From Cycas panzhihuaensis (taxonomy: Eukaryota; Cycadophyta), in the NCBI GenBank assembly GCA_023213395.1, contig CM041465.1, forward strand, positions 150,047,741 to 150,111,740: a stretch of DNA of 64,000 bases. The letters run 5' to 3'. Below the pieces are notes generated by a model. That model saw only the letters and a program-made list of their open reading frames with translations, ran no database searches and was not told the DNA's origin. Each line of letters begins with the position of its first letter. The first letter of the stretch is position 1. Both the position numbers and the translations under genes were made by a program. Positions 1 to 9,149 of the stretch are shown in pieces.

Positions 1-1360
1 CTTGGGGAGAAGGGCAGCAATGGGGGACGGAACCCCGCCTACCTCCCTCAAATCCTCGTATGTACACCTTTACACCAGCTAACTAAGGAAAGGGTGAAAG
101 AGATAGCTTAGGGAAAATGGATGGGCTCCAAAGAAACAACAGGGAGGTAAACTAGTCTAGAACAATACTATGGGAGAACTGTAGCTAACTAGGACCACAT
201 TCATTTAGAAGCAAAAGAAATAAAACAGAAAAAAGAAATGGACTGCTTTGTAAGTAAAGACAAGAAGTACCTTGTATGGGGGAGATCAAGCATGCACTTT
301 GCCACTTGGAATAGCAGCAATAGACAATATATAGGGACTGGTTGTGAGTAGTTCTTGCAAGAGTATGGGTGAAGGAGACTCCTTGTAAGTTAGGAGCTGA
401 AAATTAGCTCTTGAAGCAGCTTTTTGAGTGAACAAGTCTCTTGAATCCTTGAGCACCTGCAAAGAGGAATGGAGCTTCTTTGTCAGGAGAGCGAGGGGCA
501 GCAATGGCCCTACAAATCCAGTTGATGGCAGCCAACTTCACCTCTGTCCAGTTGTTGTGAATCAAGTTTTCTGTTTCTGTGTGTTTTCCTTGTGTGAAAG
601 TTAGAAATTCTTCTTAGAAGTTTGAAAAATGGCCAAAAGATCTGAAAAAATAGGGAGCAAAATCCCCTTTATCCCCCTGTTCACAGCAGGTGAATGTTGG
701 GAATGTCAGGGCGACTCAAATCAATCAATGCCACGCGGCAGTTTCATAAAAAAATGAAAACTGTCACGTGGTTCTCTCTTTTTTAAATTTCAAACAGTTG
801 TACAGCGGCAAACTCTGTGGTACCACTGCAAACTCTGCGGTATCACTAAGTTTACAGCGGTATCAGCCTGCAATAAAAAAAAAGAGAAAAAACAAGCAAA
901 AACATCAAGTTTTGGAGCAAAAACAAAGGCTAAACATGAGTTAGAGCAACTAAGGGAATGCCCAGGCAGTGGGCAAGTACCCAAAACAATGCAAAGAGTC
1001 CTAACTAAGGATTAAATCAGGCTTAGGAAGGACTGCAACATAAGCAACATGTCATAACAAGAGCAAATAGGACTGACAGAAACATCCCGGGAGACCGTGG
1101 AGTCAACATGGGTGGTTGTGCGCCATACGGGGTGTAGCATTCACTGAGGAATGCCCCCCGCTATGAGTTGTCATAGGCTAGTGGTGTGCCGTAGGCACAT
1201 GTATTATGAGCAAGTAGAAAAGCAATGCGTGCAGGCAGGCATATGTCAAGCAACCTACTCTAAATAACCTCAATCAAACATGGGCAAGAAAAGTAAGAAA
1301 ATATACCTGAACAGACCTGCGTCAATGCGTCTCGAGTCCATTCCTAGTAGCTGGGAAACA
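1..1360 (-). repeat. Element A 3' LTR (5' portion, runs off window)
   Basis: Read on the minus strand the LTR begins TGTTTCCC at 1,360, the same terminus as the element B LTRs, and follows a polypurine tract. Of an expected length near 2.5 kb only 1,360 bp are inside the window. Sequence similarity to the B LTRs is patchy, for example a shared GAAACTGCC..TGGC segment near 740. A tandem pair of about 21 bp (GCAAACTCTG[TC]GGTA[CT]CACT, written on the plus strand) lies at 806-848. Confidence 0.75.
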
Positions 1361-1372
1361 CTGGCCCCTTGG
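1361..1372 (-). other. Polypurine tract of element A
   Basis: The minus strand reads CCAAGGGGCCAG directly before the TG of the LTR. Element B has CTAAGGGGCG at the same place. This is the expected plus-strand DNA primer site for reverse transcription. Confidence 0.7.
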
Positions 1373-1718
1373 CAGGAGAGCCTCACTGCTCGGAAGCATA
1401 ACGTGATGGCGAATGCTGACAATCAAAGATATGAGTAGCACATGCATATATATATATATAAAAGCAATAAAGAGCAGCACGTGGACCAAGGGCATAAAGC
1501 AGTGTCCCGCGAACACGTGGACAAGGGAGACGGGGATGAGGACAACGTAGGGGCTGCCTACGTGTCGTCTAACATCGACTTGTAACTGAAATAAGCAAGT
1601 GAAAGAGGATGCCCCTATTGCCGAAGTACAATGTGAAGTAGGAGGGCATCCAGCAAATAGACCAAGAAATCTAACTAATAACAACCAGAGACTTGGGCAC
1701 GGGCTAGCCATGCAAGCC

Positions 1719-2140
1719 TCAAGGGTGGTCATCTAGAAGAGGGAGGCGACACTCAAGGATGAGGCAGACGAGGCTGTCGGCCTCACCATTGAGGTGCCTA
1801 GGGATATGCTGAATATCCATTGATGAGAAACAAGCCAGAAGAGACCTGGCGGCAGACGCGAGGGTTCTCAGGTGAGGGCATCGCACCTTGTAAACTTGGG
1901 TGAGATGGGACACCACGACCTGAGAATCACAAAACAACATGATGGACCCATGATGGAAGCAGAGAGCATCGATAAGGGTTTCAATAAGGTTGTGTACTCA
2001 GCTTCGTTATTGGTAGCCTCGGGAAGAAAGATCCTGGAATGCAAGAAATCATGTCCGGAGGGGCTGCGAAGAATCCACGCAGCGGCGGAAGGTCCAGGGT
2101 TGCCGCGACTTCCACCATCGGTAAAAACGAGAAGGGACAT
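1719..2140 (-). pseudogene. Second (archaeal-type) RNase H of element A
   Basis: Two overlapping minus-strand frames (2,140-1,868 and 1,940-1,719) together carry the RNase H signature: FTDGGSRGNPG with the first Asp at residue 8, NNEAEY for the catalytic Glu, then CDSQVVV and NGEADSL for the two later Asp residues. All four D-E-D-D positions are present, but a frameshift near 1,935 separates the second and third. This is the extra RNase H known from the Tat branch of plant Ty3/gypsy elements, distinct from the pol RNase H at 8,010-7,380. It lies downstream of integrase and of the antisense gene, with its own ATG. A pyrimidine-rich stretch ending TTCAG precedes that ATG and could be a splice acceptor. 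Confidence 0.8.
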
Positions 2141-2650
2141 GCCTGAATACTAAGCTCTGGTAAATAAATAATGGTAAAAATAAAAGAAAGACTCAAATGG
2201 CGAGCAAGAAGGTGGCCGAGAAGGGTAGGAGGACCTAGTAATGAGGTTACCCGAGAACGAAAGCAAGCAATCCAGCCATTGGCTGAGAGTGGGCGGAGAA
2301 AAGACGCCTTGTAGTACCAAAGGTTGCTTTGGGAAGAAAAACATGCCCCTGGACGGGGGAGCATTTCCTTTGGGGACCCCAGGAGTGAGAAAGGGCTACA
2401 AAAATGAGTCCAGGGTGGCGAAATGAGCCAAACGAGTATAAACTCGGGTATACACGGGAGTAGCGCGTAAAACAATGCAGAAGGGCCCTAGCGAAAGTGC
2501 GATAATGAGGCGCCATAAATGCCCTTGCAGGAGAAGGCAAAAAGGACATCCATGGAGCACAATAGGTGACAGGGCCAGAAGGCAAATGCTATCAAGGCAA
2601 CGAGACAGTCCCAACGACTGTCGCGGAGTCAAAAATGAAAGAAGTGCTCG
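2141..2650. other. Spacer between the second RNase H and the antisense promoter of A
   Basis: About 510 bp with no convincing coding signal. Element B has related sequence at about 34.25-34.75 kb, so this is element-internal, not host DNA. It sits between two divergent units: the antisense promoter facing right and the second RNase H facing left. Confidence 0.5.
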
Positions 2651-2652
2651 TT

Positions 2653-2673
2653 GGGGCCCCTGCCTATATAAGG
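2653..2673 (+). promoter_or_regulatory. Predicted TATA promoter of the antisense gene (A)
   Basis: The plus strand has GGGGCCCC, two bases, then CCTATATAAGG. Element B has GGGGCCCC, one base, then CCTATATAAGG on its own antisense strand at 34,231-34,250. Downstream sequence (CACCGGCTCTCGT and the first exon) is also shared. A TATA box conserved in register between two diverged copies, upstream of a conserved ORF, suggests a real pol II promoter. No transcript evidence is available here. Confidence 0.6.
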
Positions 2674-3166
2674 AAAACCAATGAAAATCGAATTCATTTT
2701 CACCGGCTCTCGTGTGAAACCAGAGCCTTTTCCTTACGACGCGGAGAGCTACCCGACTTCAGAGGCACACAGGAGACGATCCGACTGTCAGATTCGAGCG
2801 TAGAGATAGTCATTACGACCGCGGGGACGAGATGGTGACAGTTAGGCCAGATCTAGTGAGTGGATCTCACGAAACCCTTGCCATTTCAAAGTTTAAAATT
2901 TTAAAGCTTTTTAATTAATTTTTAATGCTTTTTATGTCCTTTATGGGTAATTGGAGACCTCTCAGAGTCTGAATTGGACCCAAAAAGAGGCGGGGACCTG
3001 GGCATTAGGTAGCCCTAGTCCTGGGTTCTACCTGGGGTCCACCACAAAATTTTTAGATTTTTCACGAAACCCCTTTAGGGGTTGCCTCACCGCTGACCAA
3101 GATCGCGGCACCGTGATCTTGGCTGTGGGATCGCTGCAGAGGAGCGATCGCCGCGGGACCCGCTCC

Positions 3167-3190
3167 AAATTTAGTGGTACCACTAAATTT
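3167..3190. repeat. Perfect 24-bp palindrome
   Basis: A perfect inverted repeat centred on GGTACC; the inner 18 bp are TTTAGTGGTACCACTAAA. It lies between the first exon and the mobile-domain exon of the antisense gene. Element B has a 30-bp version with two mismatches at the equivalent place (33,718-33,747). Confidence 0.85.
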
Positions 3191-4545
3191 AGAGCCAGAC
3201 TTTACGTAAAAACTAGAAAAATAGAAAAGGGCCAAACAAATTTCAAAACTAGAAAGGACAATCAGACAGACAACTAAGAGCCTAGATGACTGCTAGGAGA
3301 CTGACTTTGACTGACTTTTGATGATTGCAGGTAGTTATCATGGTGGATAACCGTGAAAACGTCGGCATGCCGATACTGAGCTACTTAGAGATGGCGTCCC
3401 AGGAGGACAAGGTGACTCTGAAGAGGTGTGGCCTATACAAGGCCCTCAAGACCCTCCAGTTTGCATCAGACCAGAGGCTCCTAGTTGACATCATGTCACA
3501 CTGGGACAGGAGGAGGCATGTATTTCACTTGCGTCAGATAGGCGACATCATGATCACCCCAAGCGATATCAGGCGGATCCTAGGGGTACTAGCGACAGGG
3601 AGACCCATGAGACTGAGAGCGCCGCAAAGACCGAGGCAAAGACATGTGAGGTAGCCCAGTTCCTCACGGGGGCTGACAGGTGGGAGCGAAGGGGAGCTCC
3701 CCTCTAGACTGTACTCATGTCACATATTCCTTGGGCAAGGAAACTCATACTACTATGCATTCTGCTTTGATTTCCCGAAAATGTAACTGTGGAGATCCCC
3801 GGACGATGGGTGGACGCAGCGCTCCGGTGTGAGGCCGGCGAGATGATGGACTGGGCCACTCTAGTTGCGGCAAACCTCATCGCCCAACTAGACACCATTC
3901 GGAGATTGGGAAGAGGAGGCTTTTCTTACAGCACGTTGTTGCAGTGCTGGTTTTTCGATCACTTTGCAGTAGTGGCACTGGCAGGGGGGCCATTCCCTAT
4001 AGCAGGATGGACCTCGATGGTCCACAGGTGGCAGACGAGGCTCTGAGAGACAGAGGACCAGGCCCATGTACGTCGGTTAGTTGATGCGACATCACTCGAC
4101 ATCCTCACACTGACAGACTATATAACAGAGCCCTACAGAGCAGTGAGGTGGGAGAGTGATGATGGAGCGGGCAGAGCAGGAGCGCCCATCGATGACGATG
4201 ACGATGATGGGGGCGACGACGGTGATGATGGGGGAGATGGGGCTGGACCATCATGACCTGCAGGAGAGGCAGGTCCATCACAGTCGGTAGAGGGAGTAGT
4301 AGGACGTTCCGGGACTGCCAGAGGAGGGGCAAGCCCATCAGGAGCTGCCAAGACGAGCAGGGTGGCCGAGACCAGGGGGCGCAGACTACGGATCATGAGG
4401 AGATCCATAGAGGCAAGGGTCGAGCTAGTCCCTACTAGAGATGAGGTAGAGGCAAAGGACGTACCAGATGATGAGGTACCTGTAGCTGGCAGAGGGCCAG
4501 GAGACGAGGATGTCACCCGAGTAGAGGAGTCTGCGGCCACGATAG

Positions 4546-4657
4546 GTGAGACCTAACCGTTTCCTTAGTCATTTGACATCCAAATAGATCTTTGATTTCA
4601 TTTCATCATGATATGCAGTGAGAATGTATACTGACACACAGCATGTTGCCTTGACAG
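4546..4657 (+). other. Predicted GT-AG intron in the antisense gene (A)
   Basis: The donor is GATAG/GTGAGACC and the acceptor TTGACAG/GAG, 112 nt apart. Joining the exons keeps one frame: the upstream exon ends ..SAAT and the downstream exon reads ..VAEVWRLVKAMV. Element B has the same donor context (CAGCAG/GTGAGAGCC) and acceptor (TTGGCAG/GTA) at 32,440-32,340 on the minus strand, also joining in frame. Confidence 0.65.
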
Positions 4658-5290
4658 GAGTAGCAGAGGTCTGGAGACTGGTAAAGGCCATGGTGAGGGA
4701 GATGTTCCCTCAAGTCTACGCAGAGAGGCAACCACCCATCTAGGTGGAGGATGCACCTAGATCAGCAGGAGCCTACATGCAGGCATTCACCCCACTGGCG
4801 AGGGTGAGAGACATCTGGGTTGCAGAGACCCAGGAGCACATGGCATTCCGGGGATAGCTGCAGCGAGAGCTTGACGTGGCCAGGGGCGAGCGGGATGAGC
4901 TGCGCGGACGGGTCCAGGCCTTAGAGGCTCAGAGCGGGCTAGGAGGAGATGCGGGGAGCAACACCCGCCTAGCAATCCTAGAGGAGCACCTTAAGGCAAT
5001 GGAGGAGAAGTTTAGAGCTATATAGGAGGGACTGTGAGGCGAGAGGGATCGCATCTAGGTTCGCTACGACCAGCTAGTGGCACAGATGGTCTCGAGGTCG
5101 AGTAAGAGCCAGACCCACACACAGACAGCGGCTACGACCCTGAGATGGCCTCGGGATGAGGGGAGCGAGGTGGGCAGCTCGCGGAGGCCCAGGAGGAGCC
5201 TCGCAGGGATGTGGTCCCCAGGAGAGGGATCACACAAACTGGGGGATGGGACCCCTGTGGTCGTGATAGCGATGTATGAGATGTACATAT
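4658..5290 (+). pseudogene. C-terminal coiled-coil exon of the antisense gene (A)
   Basis: After the intron the frame reads a charged helical segment (RELDVARGERDELRGRVQAL and ILEEHLKAMEEKFRAI) that looks like a coiled coil. A basic Ser/Arg tail follows ([13 protein letters not shown], then [19 protein letters not shown]). The tail is strongly conserved in element B (31,720-31,915, minus). In-frame stops occur mostly at TAG where Gln (CAG) is plausible, which fits decay by C-to-T change. Confidence 0.5.
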
Positions 5291-5404
5291 ATATGGTTTT
5301 GATAGGAAAGCGCGGGCCTCCAGGGGGGTCATATGTAGACTCACATGATTGTACCCCCCCTACAAGGATCCTAGCTTCCCACACGTACGATGTACCATGA
5401 CACT

Positions 5405-5431
5405 TTGACACACACACACACACACACACAC

Positions 5432-5492
<61 letters not shown>

Positions 5493-5503
5493 CATATATG
5501 TAC

Positions 5504-5541
<38 letters not shown>

Positions 5542-5612
5542 ATGTACATATATACACATATATACATATATATGTATATGTATATGTATATCTATATCTA
5601 TATATATGTATG

Positions 5613-5642
<30 letters not shown>
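5405..5642. repeat. Compound (AC)n/(AT)n microsatellite
   Basis: CA repeats (5,408-5,432) pass into TA repeats and interrupted TATACATA/TATGTA units. Long open frames here on both strands are low-complexity artefacts. Element B has a much shorter TATATATACATA tract at the matching place (31,583-31,605), so the repeat has expanded in A. Confidence 0.95.
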
Positions 5643-5643
<1 letters not shown>

Positions 5644-6167
5644 GGGGTAATTGGAACCCCACTTTGACATGAAATGGTGTGTATCATGTATGATAAGGAT
5701 AGCATGTATGATTTACTTTTGTAAATGAATATTTTTTGTATGTTGCAAATGTTTGTATGTTGTAAATGTAAATATGTAGATTTTTGTAAATATGCATGTG
5801 TTTACTTCCATGTATGGCTATATGTCTAACAGGAGCACACACGTCCACCGTAAGCAGAGGTGATCGAGAGGTGTGAGGTTAGAAATAGAGCGACATGCAC
5901 GTCCACAAGGGAGCATAGCGGAATATGCGAAGGAAATGACAGGCACCAGAGGGGAGTGACGATACTCCACAGCGTCGTCCTAGTTGGGGGATGCCCAAAT
6001 AGGAGGACAAAGGTTCCCAAGAGCACACGGGAACGCGGGGGGAATCAGAAGAAGAACTGAAAACCCACCTTAAATCACCATTCTACCCGTGGTTGGGAGG
6101 AATGGGAACAATTTAAAATGGTAGTTTAGGCTCGTTTCGGAGCATGGCGAAGAAAAGAGCAGAAAGA
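5643..6167. other. Post-integrase spacer of element A
   Basis: AT-rich sequence with repeated TGTAAATG/TGTATG motifs (5,700-5,800), then a GC-richer block (5,826-6,120) conserved with element B at 31,080-31,412. On the sense strand the block holds a short hydrophobic ORF (6,026-5,826, about 66 codons) that also exists in B (31,158-31,412). Antisense frames are similarly conserved, so the coding strand, if any, is undecided. Confidence 0.45.
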
Positions 6168-7291
6168 TCACGCGTAAAATTGCTTGAGGAACTTTCTGTT
6201 GACCGCTTTCTCAAATTCCAAGCCATCCAAGGTGGCGATCCTGTATGCGCCATTGTCAAGGCTTTCAAGAACGATGAAGGGGCCTACCCATTTGGGCCAG
6301 AATTTGGCCAAGTGATCATAAAGGTACTCAAATTTGAGGACATGGTCCCCCGGGCATAAAGGACGAGCACGAAGACGTTTGTCGTGTGTCCTTTGCAAGC
6401 GGGCTTTCGAAGCGAGGTTCGCTTGATAAGCCGCTAAGCGCCTCTCATCCAGGGCTTCGAGGTCTAGGAGGCGAGCCTGGCGAATAGACTCCTCATAAAT
6501 GAGGCCTCGAAGGGAAACCCGAAGAGAGGGGATCTCCACTTCCAATGGGAGTATCGCCTCAGTTTCGTAGACTAATGAGAATGGGGTTATTCTAGTAGTC
6601 GTGCGGATGGAAGTGCGATAAGCCCATAGGGCGGAAGGGAGTTGGATATGCCGCCTTTGAGACCGCGCAATGCTTTTCTTCAAAATGCCAACGAGCATTT
6701 TGTTGAAAGATTCAACTTGCCTGCTCATTGGGGTAATAAGGGGATGATGTCTTATGCGAGATCTTGAATTTCTCGCACAATTTGTCCATTTCCTTATTAT
6801 AGAAGGAAGTTCCATTATCCGTAATTAGGATATCCGAACTCAAACGAGATAATATCTTTGGTATACTAAGGTGGCTATCATCTTGCAGAGGTAGTGGATG
6901 TGGGATTGCCTCGCCCATTTAGTGAAGTATCTTAGAGTGCTTAAGATATATTTATGTTGTGTGGAAGATGGCGACGATATAGCCCCAATGAGGTCTAAGC
7001 CCCATTGAGAAAAGGGCCACAGAGACACGATAGGGTGCAATGCCTCGGAAGGTATGTGGGAGACATTGGCGTGCTCCTAACATCGCCGACATCTAAGGGC
7101 ATAAGCATGGGCGTCCTTGAACAAGGACGGCTAATAATAGCCCATGTAGAGGATCCTTTGGGCCATGGATTGGCCCCCAAAGTGGCCCCCACAAATGCCA
7201 TGGTGGCATTCGCAGAGTATTTGGTCTGCTTCGTCAGGAGTGACGCAGCGAAGTAGGATCCCATCGAAAGATCTCTTGTACAACACTTCAT
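6168..7291 (-). pseudogene. pol: Integrase of element A
   Basis: Minus-strand frames give the N-terminal HHCC zinc finger (7,291 to about 7,040), the DDE core (GLDLIGAI around 6,995, LITDNGTSF around 6,825, then QVESFNK near 6,710) and the C-terminal domain ending KQFYA at 6,168. The C-terminal half is open from 6,815 to 6,168 and contains SALWAYRTSIRTTT, PFSLVYETEA and GPFIVLESLDNGAYRIATLD, typical of Tat integrases. Frameshifts near 6,740 and 7,000 and internal stops break the enzyme. Its role was to insert the double-stranded cDNA into the chromosome. Confidence 0.85.
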
Positions 7292-7379
7292 CCACGAGGA
7301 AGTGTTGCCTAGTAGTGGCGCGGATACACGACCTAACTTTGTTGCTGGCTTCAGGGCGATCTTCTTGCTAAGTCAAATA

Positions 7380-8010
7380 TCACACAATGTCGCCATACCA
7401 CTCGCTGTCGGCAAGTGGGTGAGGAGAAGCATCTTTGATGGTCATAATAGACTCGTCCGGGAAAGAGTTGTTAACAGGAACGTCGCTTGCGTTGGGAATG
7501 GCAGCATCGGCTAATTGCTCTGCTACTATCATTCCCTTCTTTGACTTCCTATTAATAACTTGCAAGTTGAATTCTTGAAGCAGGACGGCCCAACGACCCG
7601 CCCTACCACAACCGAACGGGTAACGTAAGGGATCAGATTGAACGATCACCTTGGTTGTATTGCCAAGCAAGTAATGCCTGAACTTCTTAGTCGCATGGAC
7701 CAAGGAGAGGCATTCCTTTCTACGAGGATAGTTTAATTCGGCAATGAGAATGCGATCGATGAAATAAATAGCCCTCCTTGCCCCGAATCATCCTCCGTGC
7801 AGCATTGCGCCTAGGGATCTCGCTTCTGCCAGAGGTGTATAGGATGAAGGGCTTATCAAAGCGAGGAGGTGCCAGCGTAAGGGCAGAAATGAGAACTTCC
7901 TTGAGTCCTATAAAGGCCTTTTGGGTCTTGTCCGACCAGACAAAAGGGGCTCCTTTCTTTAATAAGTTTGTAAGAGGCTTGGCATTTATGGCGAAAATTG
8001 CAAGAAACAC
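7380..8010 (-). pseudogene. pol: Gypsy-type RNase H of element A
   Basis: Follows RT on the minus strand in two frames (8,010-7,720 and 7,703-7,380). Recognisable blocks: WSDKTQKAFIGLKE, PPRFDKPFILYTSG, VHATKKFRHYLLGN and VIVQSDPLRYPFG. The first catalytic position, normally Asp after the FxLxT stretch, is not Asp here (ILYTSG), as in element B. This is consistent with a degenerate RNase H whose work has moved to the second RNase H at 2,140-1,719. A frameshift near 7,710 separates the halves. Confidence 0.75.
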
Positions 8011-8165
8011 CTCAGAAAACCAAGCCTGCCTAGAAACAACTTAATTTATCATTGGGTCCTAGGCGGCAGCATGTCAAGGATTGCCTTGAATTTTTCTGGA
8101 TTGATTTGGATTCCTTGCTAGGACACGAGGAAACCCAAGAGTTTGCCTGAAGTGACGGCAAACAC

Positions 8166-8861
8166 TCATTTCAGCCGGTTTAGACTAACGTGATACTGGC
8201 GGCATCTTGTGAAGATGGCGCACAAGTCGGAGGGATGATGGGCTCTGGTACGCGAAAGGCCCATCATATCATCCATGAAGACCTCCAACGTGTTGTTGAT
8301 GAGGTCGTGAAAGATAAAATGCATGGCTCTTTGGTAAGTAGCCCCTGCATTCTTAAGACCAAAGGGCATTGCCTTGTAGGCAAAGGTACCCCATGGCATA
8401 GTGAAGGCCGTCTTATGGCGGTCTTTGGGAGAAATCTGAATCTGGTTATAGCCGGAGAAGCCATCCATCAAGGACATAACTTTGAGTCCAGCCGTACAAT
8501 CGATTATTTGATCAATGAAGGGAAGAGGAAAGTTGTCCTTAGGACAAGCATTGTTTATGTCGTGAAAATCGACACAAATACGAATGGTCCCATTCTTCTT
8601 AGCAACGGGAATGATATTCGATACCCACTTAGGGTAATCGATGGAAGAAACGAGTCCCACATCTAGAAGCTTCTCAACTTCTATCTTAATGGCAGCTGAA
8701 AGCTTCAGGTGAAGGGGACGTTGCTTCTGACGCACGGGGTGAGCGTCAGGAAAGGTCGTAAGGTTATGCGTGACGATGGAGGGGTCAATGCCCTTCATAT
8801 CCAAGTAATCCCATACGAATACATCGCAGAATTCCCAGAACAGGAGGGAGTAATCCCTCAC
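8166..8861 (-). pseudogene. pol: Reverse transcriptase of element A
   Basis: One open frame of 231 codons covering most of the RT palm and fingers: DYPKWVSNIIPVAKKNG, RICVDFHDINNACPKDNF, LMDGFSGYNQIQISPKD, TPWGTF-like MPWGTFAYKAMPFGLKNAG, and the catalytic box VFMDDMMGLS (8,279-8,262), where FMDD replaces the usual YVDD. The pattern is Tat/Ogre-specific. The frame stops at 8,166 before the thumb, so this copy is probably inactive although the catalytic residues seen here are intact. Confidence 0.9.
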
Positions 8862-9149
8862 TTCGTCAGGAGTACATTCCGCTCCTATCTTGATGACCTT
8901 GTCTAGGGCAAGGACTATGTCCTAAGTTGCCCCCATGCACATGGCATTCCCCTCCTTGAAATGGAGGGGGGCAAGATCAACAGGAAGGGAGGAAACAGAA
9001 GAAGGGATTGGGTCAGCTAATGTGGACCCAATCGCTAAGACCCTCTAGTGGCCAAGCTTGTGGTGACCAGGAGGCAAACTAGGCATGGAACCTGCTAAGT
9101 GCTCCAACAAAGCCTCATCATCTTCGAAGTAGTCCACCCCATGGATGAC
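8862..9149 (-). pseudogene. Protease-RT linker of element A
   Basis: Continues the gag-pol reading direction but with stops. It matches the element B linker (about 28,080-28,400): the segments around the DYFGDDEALLEHLAG and GNAMCMGA-like motifs can be followed on the minus strand. No separate domain is recognised. Confidence 0.5.

Larger units (their letters stand above)
2700..5300 (+). pseudogene. Antisense multi-exon gene of element A (plant-mobile-domain-like)
   Basis: Opposite in sense to gag-pol. In order: an Arg-rich first exon (about 2,709-2,860; it has VKPEPFPY where B has MKPEPFPY, so A lost the ATG), an intron ending TTGCAG at about 3,330, a region resembling the plant mobile domain (3,340-4,045), an acidic Asp/Gly tract (4,129-4,250), a 112-nt GT-AG intron and a charged C-terminal exon. 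The domain call rests on the pattern LVDIMSHWDRRRHVFHL, then GDIMITPSDIRRILGV, close to the W-x-T-x-T-F-H-L / E-x-T-x-T-L-x-D-V-x-x-L-L-G pattern of that family. A later segment, YSTLLQCWFFDHFAVVALAG, fits its second half. Several TAG/TGA stops and at least one frameshift show this copy is dead. The role in the element is unknown. Confidence 0.65.

Noticed and set aside
5360-5670. Open frames of about 90-165 codons on both strands rich in Tyr/Ile.
   Set aside because: They are translations of the AC/AT microsatellite.
8190-8666. A 158-codon plus-strand frame.
   Set aside because: It is the complement of the element A reverse transcriptase.
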